From CAZMGT01 sp964565895 (GTDB taxonomy: Bacteria; Armatimonadota; Zipacnadia; UBA1398; CAZMGT01), in NCBI GenBank assembly GCA_964565895.1, contig CAZMGT010000005.1, positions 1-64,000 of the forward strand: 64,000 bases of DNA, written 5' to 3'. Positions 49,763 through 57,492 of the stretch are shown here, piece by piece. The notes below the pieces were generated by a model that did not search any database, had not been told where the DNA came from, and saw nothing but the letters and a program-made list of their open reading frames with translations. The position numbers and the translations under genes are program-made. How positions within the stretch are numbered: position 1 is the first letter of the stretch; each line of letters opens with the position of its first letter.

Positions 49763-50710
49763 ATGGCAAAACGGGTTATTGCCGCACTGGTTTTTCTCGC
49801 GCTCGTCGCTGCGCCGGCGACGGCCCAGGAATTTTCCTTTCAAACCCTCAGCCGCATTTATGACTACGACGCCGCCGCTCCCCTTAACGAGACGCTCGAG
49901 CCCGTGCCCCAAATCCAAGGCTTCGATGCCTACAAGCTAACCTACACAAGCGCGAACAACGAACGCGTCACCGCGTGGTATGCCGTCCCCCACGGCACGG
50001 GGCCGTTTCCCGCGCTCATCCTGCTCCACGGCTATGGCGGGTCGAAGGACGACTTCGTCCAACTGTTCCCCGTGGTCGTCCCCGCGGGCGTCGCGTTGCT
50101 CGCCTACGACGCGCCGCTGCACGGCGAGCGCGCCATCCCCGGCCGGAGCATTTTCGACATCAACCGGCCGGAGGAGAGCCTCAACGCTCTTGTGCAGACA
50201 GTGCTCGACGGCCGGCGCGCGGTAGACTTCCTCGTTGCGCGGCCGGAGATCGACCCCAAGCGCATCGGCTTCGTCGGGGCGAGCATGGGGGCGATCCTCG
50301 GGACCGTCCTCTGCGGCGTGGAGGAGCGCATCGCCTGCGCGGCGCTGCTTGTCGGTGGCGCGGACTGGAAGATTATCCTTTCCAAAAGCGACCTGCCCGA
50401 GGCGCGCAGCCTGCGCGAGCAGCTTACCGAGGAGCAGCTCGCCGAAGTCGCCCGCTTCCTCGCTCCTGTTGATCCGATATATTTCGTGGGCCACATTAGC
50501 CCGCGCCCGCTGCTTTTGCAGTTTGGCAAAAACGACACCGTCGTCCCCGTCCAAGCGAACAGAGCCCTGCTCAACGCCGCCAACGAGCCCGTCGAGGTAG
50601 ACTGGTACGACAGCGGGCACTATCTTCCCACAGACGTCGTCGCCCCGCGCGTGCTCTCCTGGCTTGCCGCGCGGCTTAACGTGGGCATTCCCGCCGGGGC
50701 CGGTGGGTGA
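49763..50710 (+). CDS. Exported alpha/beta-hydrolase
   Basis: This is a 315-residue protein with a signal peptide ending A-T-A-Q. The fold is complete: oxyanion strand L-I-L-L-H-G-Y-G-G, nucleophile elbow G-A-S-M-G-A (Ser), acid in G-K-N-D-T-V-V-P and His in D-S-G-H-Y-L-P. It resembles acetyl-xylan-esterase or dienelactone-hydrolase-like exported enzymes. GGGAGG precedes ATG 49763. Its stop overlaps the next gene's GTG (GTGA), so it is translationally coupled to the AmrS-like radical SAM protein. An esterase or peptidase activity is likely; substrate unknown. Confidence 0.88.
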   Translation: MAKRVIAALVFLALVAAPATAQEFSFQTLSRIYDYDAAAPLNETLEPVPQIQGFDAYKLTYTSANNERVTAWYAVPHGTGPFPALILLHGYGGSKDDFVQLFPVVVPAGVALLAYDAPLHGERAIPGRSIFDINRPEESLNALVQTVLDGRRAVDFLVARPEIDPKRIGFVGASMGAILGTVLCGVEERIACAALLVGGADWKIILSKSDLPEARSLREQLTEEQLAEVARFLAPVDPIYFVGHISPRPLLLQFGKNDTVVPVQANRALLNAANEPVEVDWYDSGHYLPTDVVAPRVLSWLAARLNVGIPAGAGG

Positions 50711-51738
50711 GCGCCATGGCGCATTTTGACGTCCAAGCCAAGCTTTGGGAGAAGCTCGAGGACAACAAAGTGCGCTGCTTGCTCTGCCCCACGGGCTGCG
50801 TTATCGCCGATGGCGGCCAGGGGCAGTGCCGCGTGCGCCGAAACAAGGGCGGTGTCCTTTATGCCGCAAGCTACGGCGAGGCCACCGCGTTGGCTGTGGA
50901 CCCGATCGAGAAAAAGCCGCTTTACCACTACTTCCCCGGATGGGACATTTTGTCCATCGGCTCTTGGGGCTGCAACTTCAAATGTGGCTATTGCCAAAAC
51001 TGCGATATCTCGCAGATCGCCGAATCGGGCCGCTTTCGCGTGGAACCGGCCCAGCTCGTCGCCGCGGCCACGCGCGCCCCGCGCAACGTGGGCCTGGCCT
51101 ATACCTATAACGAGCCGCTCATTTGGTACGAGTTCCTGCTCGACTGCGGCGCGGCGATGCGCGAGGCGGGCCTGCGCAACGTGCTCGTGACCAACGGCTA
51201 CATCAACCCCGAGCCCCTGCGCCAGCTCCTGCCGCTGATCGACGCCGTGAACATGGACCTAAAGAGCTTCTCCGACGACTTCTACAAGCGCATTTGCAAG
51301 GGCCGGCTAGACCCCGTTCTGCGCTCCGCGGAGGCGTTTAAGGAAAGCTGCCACCTCGAGGTCACCTACTTGCTCATCCCCGGCGAAAACGACAGCGAGG
51401 AGGAGACAGAGGCGCTTGCCCGCTGGGTCGCCGAGCACCTGGGCAGAGACACGCCTCTGCACATCTCGCGCTTTTTCCCGCGCTATAAGTGGAGCGGCCC
51501 GCCCACGGCGCTCTCCGCCCTGGCCCGCGCGCGGGAGATCGCCAAGCAACACCTCGACCACGTGTTCGTGGGCAACGCGGAGATCGACGGCGCCTCGAAC
51601 ACCTACTGCCCGGCGTGCGGGGCGGTGCTCATTCAGCGCCTGGGCTACCAGGTGAGCCTCGCCGGCCTCGCCCCGGACGGCTCCTGCCGCTCCTGCGGCG
51701 CGAAAACCTCGATCGTCATGCCGGAGAGCGAGCGATGA
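50707..51738 (+). CDS. amrS: AmmeMemoRadiSam-type (PflA-like) radical SAM enzyme
   Basis: This is a 343-residue protein. L-C-P-T-G-C near the start is a cysteine block of this family, followed by the SAM cluster G-C-N-F-K-C-G-Y-C-Q-N-C-D-I-S-Q (C-x3-C-x2-C). Y-T-Y-N-E-P-L-I-W and N-M-D-L-K-S-F are PflA/AmrS blocks. The C-terminal tail has a zinc ribbon (Y-C-P-A-C ... C-R-S-C-G). GTG 50707 overlaps the hydrolase stop; an ATG at 50716 is an alternative. AmrS usually sits with AMMECR1 and Memo genes, which are absent here. Biochemical role unknown. Confidence 0.85.
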   Translation: MSAMAHFDVQAKLWEKLEDNKVRCLLCPTGCVIADGGQGQCRVRRNKGGVLYAASYGEATALAVDPIEKKPLYHYFPGWDILSIGSWGCNFKCGYCQNCDISQIAESGRFRVEPAQLVAAATRAPRNVGLAYTYNEPLIWYEFLLDCGAAMREAGLRNVLVTNGYINPEPLRQLLPLIDAVNMDLKSFSDDFYKRICKGRLDPVLRSAEAFKESCHLEVTYLLIPGENDSEEETEALARWVAEHLGRDTPLHISRFFPRYKWSGPPTALSALARAREIAKQHLDHVFVGNAEIDGASNTYCPACGAVLIQRLGYQVSLAGLAPDGSCRSCGAKTSIVMPESER

Positions 51739-52424
51739 TCCCGCGGCTAATCCTTGCCTCGCGCTCCCCGCGGCGGGAGGAGATCCTCAGGCGGCTGGAG
51801 ATCCCGTTCGAGGTGCGCTGGGCCGACGTAGACGAGGGGCACGCCGCCGGGGAAGCCCCCGACCCCGCGCAGGCGGCCGCCGCCGCGGCCTATGCCAAGG
51901 CCCGCCGCGTCGCTCTCGAGGCGCCGCAGGGCCTCGTGCTCGGCTTCGACACCGTCGTCGTCGCCGACGGCCGGCGCCTGGGCAAGCCCGCCTCGCCCGA
52001 GCAAGCGCGGGAGATGATCCTCGCCCTCTCCGGCCGCTGGCATGAGGTGCTTACCGGCGTGGCCGTGGTCGACTCAGAAAAAGCGGCGCGCCTGCCCGAA
52101 AACGCGCCGCGCGTAGCTGCCGGGGACGAAAACTTCTGGCGGGCAGACGGCGCCGCGGTTGGCGTCGAGCGCACGCGCGTGCTGTTTGAACAAATCTCGC
52201 CCGAGCGCGCGGCGTTGTATGTCGAGAAGGGCGAGTCGCTTGACAAGGCCGGAGGTTACGGGATACAAGAAAAGGGGTCGTTACTTGTCAAACGCATAGA
52301 CGGGTGCTATTTCAACGTGGTGGGCCTGCCGGTCCACCTTCTTTGTGTTTTGCTCAGGCTGTTCGGTGTAGACTTGCTCGCCCTGGCCGGGAAGGGACAG
52401 GATGCAAACCGCTCAATCGTTTGA
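51735..52424 (+). CDS. maf: Maf-type nucleoside triphosphate pyrophosphatase
   Basis: This is a 229-residue protein. I-L-A-S-R-S-P-R-R-E-E-I-L at the start is the Maf signature; L-G-F-D-T-V-V-V holds the catalytic Asp, and E-S-L-D-K-A-G-G-Y-G-I-Q plus N-V-V-G-L-P-V are standard. It hydrolyses non-canonical or canonical NTPs (dTTP/UTP-type in the family) and inhibits septation when overexpressed in B. subtilis. It is longer than usual (about 190-200), with an insertion around residues 115-140. It overlaps the upstream stop (ATGA) and the downstream mreB by 23 bases; maf-mreB adjacency is common. Confidence 0.92.
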   Translation: MIPRLILASRSPRREEILRRLEIPFEVRWADVDEGHAAGEAPDPAQAAAAAAYAKARRVALEAPQGLVLGFDTVVVADGRRLGKPASPEQAREMILALSGRWHEVLTGVAVVDSEKAARLPENAPRVAAGDENFWRADGAAVGVERTRVLFEQISPERAALYVEKGESLDKAGGYGIQEKGSLLVKRIDGCYFNVVGLPVHLLCVLLRLFGVDLLALAGKGQDANRSIV

Positions 52425-53508
52425 CACCTCGAGCTCGTGGCTGACGCGCGTGCGCGACTTCCTCTCCTCCGTGGCGCGCGTCCGCTTCGGCAGCCTGTTC
52501 TCGCACTTCTCCCACGACCTAGGCATTGACCTGGGCACGGCAAACACCCTGGTTTACGTCAAAGGCCAAGGGATCGTCCTCAGCGAGCCCTCCGTGGTGG
52601 CCATCGAGCGCGGCACCCGGCGCGTGCTTGCCGTGGGCACCGAGGCCAAGCGCATGCTCGGCCGCACACCGGGAAACGTCGTCGCCATCCGCCCCCTGAA
52701 AGACGGCGTCGTCGCGGACTTCGACATTACCGAAGCCATGCTCAGCTATTTCATCCGCCGCGTGCAAAAGCGCCGCCTGCTCGCCTATCCCCGCGTGCTC
52801 ATCGGCATCCCCTCGGGGACGACCGAGGTCGAGCGCCGCGCCGTGCTCGAGGCCGCCGCCCACGCCGGCGCGCGCGAGGCGCTGGTTATCGAGGAGCCCA
52901 TGGCCGCGGCCATCGGCGCCGGCCTCCCCGTGGAGGAGGCCACCGGCTGCCTTATCGTGGACATCGGCGGGGGAACGACCGAGGCCGCGCTCATCTCCCT
53001 CGGGGGCATCGTCTACCACCGCTCGATCCGTGTGGGCGGCGACGAGATGGACGAGGCTATCGCCGCTTATGCCCGCCGCGAGGCGAACTTGCTTATCGGC
53101 GAGCGCACCGCGGAGGAGGTTAAAATCGAAATCGGCTCCGCCTTCCCCACCGGTGAGACGCTCGAGAAAGAGGTTAAGGGGCGCGACCTGGTCACCGGCC
53201 TTCCCCGCAGCGTAATCATGACCTCCGACCACGTGCGCGAGGCGATCGCCGAGCCGCTTGCGGAGATCGTCGAGACCGTGCGCATTACTCTGGAGAACAC
53301 CCCGCCGGAGCTTGCCGCGGATGTGAGCGAGCGGGGGATTTTGCTCGCCGGCGGCGGGGCTCTGCTCAGGGGGATGGCCCAACTGCTCAGCGTGGAGACA
53401 GGTGTCCCCGCCTACGTCGCGGAAGATCCCCTCACTTGCGTGGTCCTGGGCACGGGCAAGTGCCTGGAGGCCGAGATGATGCAATTTTTGCGCCCCGGGC
53501 GCATATAA
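52402..53508 (+). CDS. mreB: Rod-shape-determining actin homologue MreB
   Basis: This is a 368-residue protein. The phosphate-1 loop G-I-D-L-G-T-A-N-T-L-V-Y-V, the connect and phosphate-2 region I-V-D-I-G-G-G-T-T-E-A-A, and the adenosine block L-A-G-G-G-A-L-L-R-G are present. It has a ~38-residue N-terminal extension before D-L-G-I-D-L-G, including S-S-W-L-T-R-V-R-D-F-L-S-S-V, a likely membrane-binding amphipathic helix longer than usual. ATG 52402 has AAGGGACAG upstream and lies inside maf. mreC and mreD do not follow. It works with PBP2 (42446) in lateral wall growth. Confidence 0.95.
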   Translation: MQTAQSFDTSSSWLTRVRDFLSSVARVRFGSLFSHFSHDLGIDLGTANTLVYVKGQGIVLSEPSVVAIERGTRRVLAVGTEAKRMLGRTPGNVVAIRPLKDGVVADFDITEAMLSYFIRRVQKRRLLAYPRVLIGIPSGTTEVERRAVLEAAAHAGAREALVIEEPMAAAIGAGLPVEEATGCLIVDIGGGTTEAALISLGGIVYHRSIRVGGDEMDEAIAAYARREANLLIGERTAEEVKIEIGSAFPTGETLEKEVKGRDLVTGLPRSVIMTSDHVREAIAEPLAEIVETVRITLENTPPELAADVSERGILLAGGGALLRGMAQLLSVETGVPAYVAEDPLTCVVLGTGKCLEAEMMQFLRPGRI

Positions 53509-53524
53509 CAAGGCGCTGGGCACG

Positions 53525-54283
53525 ATGCGACGCTACCCGCTGTTTTGGCTCTCCCTTGCCGCTGCCCTGTGCTCCGTTGCTGCGTTTTATCGCCTCCTCG
53601 CGCCAGAAGTCGCTCGTACGCGGCGCAGCGAGCTTGCCTTTCGCGCGGGCTTAGAACACTTGCGCTCTCTCGCCCACCTTCCCGAAACGCGCGAAAAGCT
53701 CGCCGACAAGGAGTTTCAAACCGCCTGCCGCCTCGCCCCAAACCGCGACCGGATGCTCCGGCGGATTACCGCCGCCTGCCTCGCCGAGCATTTTTACAAC
53801 CAGGCGCTGTATTATGCCGAAAAGCGCCTGGCGTTAGACCAAAGCTACGAATGGGTCATGTATTGCGGCCATCTCGCTTATCTCGCGGGCGACGTCGAAA
53901 AGTGCACCAAGTATTACGAGCAAGCGATCGACATGCGCCCCCGCGACTGGACGCCGTATAACGCCCTGGGCTATTTCTACGCCGACCTTGGGATAAAGCT
54001 CGACCGCGCGGAGGAGCTGCTCACCACCGCCCTTGCCCTGGAGGAGGAGAGCCGCCCCCCGGAGCCGATAAGCTTTCTCCTCCGTTCCTTCGGCGCGGAA
54101 ACCCGCGTTAACCGCGCGATGATCCTCGACTCCCTCGCCTGGCTGCACTACCGGCAAAAGCGCCTCGACCAAGCGTGGCGGGAGATCTCCGAGGCCTACC
54201 GCATCTTGCCCTATGACCCGACGATCTCCTACCACTACGACGAGATCAAGCGCGCCTGTGCGCCGGCGCACCGTTCGGCATAA
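53525..54283 (+). CDS. Membrane-anchored TPR protein
   Basis: The 252-residue protein starts 16 bases after mreB. An N-terminal membrane segment (F-W-L-S-L-A-A-A-L-C-S-V-A-A-F-Y) is followed by a helical domain with TPR-like units: A-L-Y-Y-A-E-K-R-L-A-L-D-Q-S, K-C-T-K-Y-Y-E-Q-A-I-D-M-R-P-R, and A-L-G-Y-F-Y-A-D-L. The position suggests a link with the cell-wall elongation machinery, but no motif proves it. The TPR fold is clear; function is inferred only. Confidence 0.78.
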   Translation: MRRYPLFWLSLAAALCSVAAFYRLLAPEVARTRRSELAFRAGLEHLRSLAHLPETREKLADKEFQTACRLAPNRDRMLRRITAACLAEHFYNQALYYAEKRLALDQSYEWVMYCGHLAYLAGDVEKCTKYYEQAIDMRPRDWTPYNALGYFYADLGIKLDRAEELLTTALALEEESRPPEPISFLLRSFGAETRVNRAMILDSLAWLHYRQKRLDQAWREISEAYRILPYDPTISYHYDEIKRACAPAHRSA

Positions 54284-54384
54284 AGCGGCAGGTGCCCCGG
54301 GGCCTGTCGGGCCTGCCCGGGGCTTGTCTCGTTTGGCTGCAAAGCGCCAGGGCGCGTGCCGACCAAGCCGCTAGGGAGCGAGCC

Positions 54385-54963
54385 ATGCCCGGCAGGGACG
54401 AGATCGTGCTCGGGGCGATGATGGTCCTCCTCGCCGCGGTGGCCTCCGTCGTCCTGCTCGCCTCAAAGCGCGTGCACTGCGCCCGGCTGGCCAGGGCGGC
54501 GCAGGCGCTGGGCGGGAAACTCGCCCCCTGGCGCAGGTTTTTCATCCAGGAGCACGAGGTGCTTTTCGCTTGCCACGGGCATGAGGCGCGCCTTGTTTAC
54601 TTTTTCCTGGGCAACGGCCGCCTGACGCGCCTTTTGTTTCCCGCGCCTCCCGTGGCCCCGTTTACCTTTGTCGCCAAAACAAGGCGCCGCCTGCTCCCCG
54701 GGCCCGCGCCCGCATACGAGGCCCTCCACGTTCGCCTGTCCGACGAGCGCTATCGCGAGGCCCTGCTCAGCCCCGAGTTTTGCCGCGCCGCTGTTGCCCT
54801 GTGCTCGCCGCCGTTTGGCGCGGATCTAGATGTCCGCGCCAGCCGGCGCGCGTTTTCCATAGAAAAGTCCACCTGGATTGAGGAGCCCCGCCTCCTGCGC
54901 GGGTACGCCTCGCTTGCCGCGGAGATGTACCAGGCCTATCTCAAGGCGTGCGGCCTGTGCTAA
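54385..54963 (+). CDS. Membrane-anchored protein of unknown function (intact paralogue of the following pseudogene)
   Basis: The 192-residue protein starts at ATG 54385 (AGGGAG 6 bases upstream). One N-terminal membrane segment (M-M-V-L-L-A-A-V-A-S-V-V-L-L-A) is followed by an alpha/beta domain with no known signature: A-L-G-G-K-L-A-P-W, L-F-A-C-H-G-H-E-A-R-L-V-Y-F-F, L-S-P-E-F-C-R-A-A-V-A-L and a helical end A-E-M-Y-Q-A-Y-L-K-A-C. The same order of motifs, broken by frameshifts, follows at 55024-55610. Unknown function; cytoplasmic-facing or periplasmic domain of an anchored protein. Confidence 0.72.
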   Translation: MPGRDEIVLGAMMVLLAAVASVVLLASKRVHCARLARAAQALGGKLAPWRRFFIQEHEVLFACHGHEARLVYFFLGNGRLTRLLFPAPPVAPFTFVAKTRRRLLPGPAPAYEALHVRLSDERYREALLSPEFCRAAVALCSPPFGADLDVRASRRAFSIEKSTWIEEPRLLRGYASLAAEMYQAYLKACGLC

Positions 54964-55023
54964 GCGCGGGGGTGTGCGCAGCGCCGTTTGCTGCGGCAAT
55001 TTGCCCAAAGCTGGTGCATATTT

Positions 55024-55610
55024 ATGAGCGAGACAACACTGTTTGCCATAGTTTGGACGTCCCTCTCGTGGCCGCTGCGCTGGTGCGCCTGCACTATGTC
55101 GCCGCGGAAAAGCTCGGCGGGCGCGTTGTTCCGGAAAAGGTTCGCCTTGCCCGAGTGCCGGAGATAGAGTTAGCCTGCGACGGCCAAGTTTTGCCCCTGC
55201 AATTCTCCCTGGTCGGGGGCAAGAACCCCATTCCTATACCCGGCTTACGTTCGACCTGCCGCAAGAGGCGCCGTCTAGCTTCCGCGTGAGGCCCAAGGGG
55301 CTTCTCTCCTGGCTGGCTGGCACGCTAGAGGGCCACCGCGTTGCCACGGGAGACGAGCAGTTTGACCGGTGGCTTTTGGCAACGGGCTCGCACGAGCACA
55401 TGCTGCGCATGTTTCTCACGCCCGAGGTGTGCCAAGCGATCGCCGCCCTGTTTGCCCCGCCCCTGCGAGCATATTGAGGTGCAAGGGGGCGGGTGTCGCT
55501 TTCGCGTGAATAAACGAGAGTGGATTATGTGCGAGGAGGTGTTGTCGGAATACATCGCGCTGGCGGCGAGGGTCTATCGGGCGTATTGCCTCGCTTGCGC
55601 GATGGGCTAA
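55024..55610 (+). pseudogene. Frameshifted tandem copy of the preceding gene
   Basis: Pieces homologous to the gene at 54385 occur in order in different frames: M-S-E-T-T-L-F-A-I-V-W-T-S-L (from 55024), then A-A-L-V-R-L-H-Y-V-A-A-E-K-L-G-G and E-L-A-C-D-G-Q-V (shifted near 55065), then P-K-G-L-L-S-W-L-A-G-T and F-L-T-P-E-V-C-Q-A-I-A-A-L (shifted near 55225), then F-R-V-N-K-R-E-W-I and A-A-R-V-Y-R-A-Y-C-L-A-C (shifted near 55463). Each piece aligns with the intact copy (for example L-S-P-E-F-C-R-A-A-V-A-L). At least three frameshifts make it non-functional unless they are sequencing errors. Confidence 0.78.
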
Positions 55611-55683
55611 AGAATCAAAAAGAGCGCGCAGCAAAACACCGCGCGCTCGGAGCGAAACCTCCGTTGCTTGTTCGGCCCCCAGG

Positions 55684-55902
55684 TTATTTTTCGGAGGCCA
55701 GGAGCTGGCCGAGCGGTTGTTTGGTGGCTCGCCGCCGCGGTGGCGCCCCCCTAACTCGGCGCGAGCCGGCCGACGCACAGCGACGGAGCAGCATAAACTG
55801 CGACTCGCGCCGCAGGGCACGCCGGACTTCCCTAAGAAGTCGCTCGTGCTCTGCGTCCGCCCAGGCCTCCGGGAATCGGACGTCGCAGTATATGCACCTC
55901 AT
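55684..55902 (-). CDS. Possible small basic protein with C-x-x-C start
   Basis: This is a 72-residue open frame from ATG 55902, with GAGG about 9 bases upstream. It starts M-R-C-I-Y-C-D-V-R-F-P-E-A-W, then a charged helix (L-L-R-E-V-R-R-A-L-R-R-E-S) and an Arg/Ala-rich end. The first half looks protein-like, the second half is low complexity. It lies in a long gene-poor stretch downstream of the pseudogene, on the opposite strand. No homology recognised; it may be spurious. Confidence 0.35.
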   Translation of the reverse strand: MRCIYCDVRFPEAWADAEHERLLREVRRALRRESQFMLLRRCASAGSRRVRGAPPRRRATKQPLGQLLASEK

Positions 55903-56077
55903 GCCGTGCCCTCTTTCCACCGCGGCCAGGTTATGTCCGGGCCCGCAACGGAGGGTTAGACCCGACCAGCACCCCGGCCTCCACGCTATACATTCCACAT
56001 CGCCCCCCATTCTCTGGGCCAAAAAGCGACAATCGCCGCCGGCCATTTCCCGTTAGCAAAGCGCTTGCTTTCGAAAA

Positions 56078-56151
56078 TTTCCACCCCTGCGCGCCGGGCC
56101 TTAGCGAGCTGCGTGGGCATTGGCGTTTCCACCCCCTGCGCGCCGGGGCTT
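56078..56151 (+). repeat. Two ~25-bp direct repeats in the gap before secG
   Basis: TTTCCACCCCTGCGCGCCGG-type units occur at 56078-56102 and 56126-56151, 48 bases apart, differing by one inserted C and one C/G change near the end. There are only two copies, so this is not a CRISPR-like array. Confidence 0.6.
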
Positions 56152-56261
56152 GGCCCGGGGGCGCTTTCGGGCGCCGGCCGCTTGTCGCTTGCCTGCCCGA
56201 TGGCCACACGGGCGCGTCGCGCCGCGTCGTGGCGGAGCAAGGAGCGTCGGCCGCCTTTCGC

Positions 56262-56291
56262 TTGCCCACATTGCAGGTTCGCTGGTATACT
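56262..56291 (+). promoter_or_regulatory. Probable secG promoter
   Basis: TTGCCC (56262-56267), 18 bases, TATACT (56286-56291), with the extended -10 TGG directly before the hexamer. It lies 63 bases before ATG 56354 and could drive secG and the genes after it. Confidence 0.6.
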
Positions 56292-56353
56292 GCGGGTGGA
56301 TTTGGTCGGAATATTGCTAAGTGAATACCGGAGCACGTTGCGGAGGGGCGGAG

Positions 56354-56596
56354 ATGGACGCGGCGGTTAAGTTCTTCACGTTTACCTCGACGTTTCTGAG
56401 CATCATCCTCATCGCCAGCGTGGCCCTGCAGACGACGAAAAGCGAGGGCCTCAGCGGAACCATCGGCGGAGCGAGCCACGCCGCGTTCAAAGGCAGCCGC
56501 TACGACGAGCTCCTGGCCAAAATTACCCGCTATACGGGCGTCCTCTGGGTCATCTCGCTGACCCTCCTCGCCTGGTTCTGGAACAACTCGCGGTGA
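56354..56596 (+). CDS. secG: Protein translocase subunit SecG
   Basis: This is an 80-residue protein with two membrane helices (F-L-S-I-I-L-I-A-S-V-A-L and L-W-V-I-S-L-T-L-L-A-W-F-W). The loop between them carries the SecG hallmark V-A-L-Q-T-T-K-S-E-G-L-S-G-T-I-G-G. It stabilises the SecYEG channel. ATG 56354 was chosen over the longer frame because GGAGGGGCGG lies just upstream. Its TGA overlaps the next gene's GTG (GTGA), coupling their translation. Confidence 0.93.
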   Translation: MDAAVKFFTFTSTFLSIILIASVALQTTKSEGLSGTIGGASHAAFKGSRYDELLAKITRYTGVLWVISLTLLAWFWNNSR

Positions 56597-57465
56597 GGTT
56601 TGCCCCGATGTTGCCCCCGGCGAGCTTTCGCCACACCGCCGGGCGATGTTTTTTGCTTGCGCTTGTCGCTCTTGCGCCTGTCTGCCAGTGCCTGGCCGCG
56701 GGGCAGCCGCCGCAGATTCGCATTCCCCTTAGCTCCTGCCTCCAGCCCCTGGGCGCGGACTGCGTCGCCGATTGGGGCGAGATGGTCGTCGAGGCCCTCG
56801 GGGTCTCCGCGCGCACGGAAAGCCCGCCGGCCCTTACCGCCGCGCTTGAGGCTCGCCGCGATGCCCTGCGCAACCTCGTCGCGGCGATCTCCGCCCTGCG
56901 CGTAAACTCCTCGTCCACCGTGGGCGACCTCGCTCAGGCCCACGCCGCCGTGCGCCAGGAAATCGCTGACCTTGCCAGGCAGGGCGAGATCGTCTCCGAG
57001 TGGCGCGACCCAAGCGGACACATCGAGGCTATTGCCTGCGCCCCCATCTGGAACGCCGAGCAGTGCGTGGGGAGCATCGTCGCCCGCGCCCTCGCCCCAA
57101 AAGAGGCCGCCGAAGGCCGGCGTGGCTCAACTTCGTCCGCGGCCGCTCCTGCCCGGCGCCTGGTTATCGACGCCCGCGGGCTAGACGTTGTCCCCGCGCT
57201 TTTTCCGCGAATCTCCGATGCCCTGGGCAGGGCTCTGTTTTGGCGCGTTCCCGCGCTTTGTCTAAGCGGCAACCCGTTTTTCGTCTATGCGCGCAGCGTG
57301 CCCCAGCCTGCTCCCGAGGAGGAGCTGTTTGTTGTCGGCGCCCTACGCGCGCTGGGCTCGCCTCCATGCGATATCGTCATCCCAAGCGAGCCCCTGCGCG
57401 CGTGGGAGGAGGCGGGAATCGCCGCCGAGGTAGACAGCTTCGCGCAAATCGTCATTGTATACTAG
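56593..57465 (+). CDS. Exported protein of unknown function (LPP20/FlgT-like helical domain)
   Basis: The 290-residue protein starts at GTG 56593, coupled to secG. A signal peptide (C-F-L-L-A-L-V-A-L-A-P-V-C-Q-C-L-A-A) is followed by a domain with L-E-A-R-R-D-A-L-R-N-L-V-A-A-I-S and later R-L-V-I-D-A-R-G-L-D-V-V-P-A-L-F-P-R-I, both reminiscent of LPP20/FlgT-type exported proteins where helices rich in A-R-x-A-L-x-N-L pack on a small sheet. No catalytic motif. It precedes the Wzi-like barrel by 27 bases, so an envelope role is inferred. Family assignment is tentative. Confidence 0.7.
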   Translation: MRFAPMLPPASFRHTAGRCFLLALVALAPVCQCLAAGQPPQIRIPLSSCLQPLGADCVADWGEMVVEALGVSARTESPPALTAALEARRDALRNLVAAISALRVNSSSTVGDLAQAHAAVRQEIADLARQGEIVSEWRDPSGHIEAIACAPIWNAEQCVGSIVARALAPKEAAEGRRGSTSSAAAPARRLVIDARGLDVVPALFPRISDALGRALFWRVPALCLSGNPFFVYARSVPQPAPEEELFVVGALRALGSPPCDIVIPSEPLRAWEEAGIAAEVDSFAQIVIVY

Positions 57466-57492
57466 CCTCGCGCGAGGGGAGGAGAGCCGACC

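Larger units (their letters stand above)
55903..56353 (+). other. Gene-free stretch before secG
   Basis: About 450 bases with no supported gene. It holds an imperfect direct repeat (56078-56151) and, near its right end, the probable secG promoter (56262-56291). The overlapping open frames on both strands are Arg/Pro/Ala-rich and lack ribosome sites. It may be decayed coding sequence continuous with the pseudogene upstream. Confidence 0.5.

Noticed and set aside
56078..56151. CRISPR-like repeats
   Set aside because: Only two imperfect copies, no spacer series and no cas genes.
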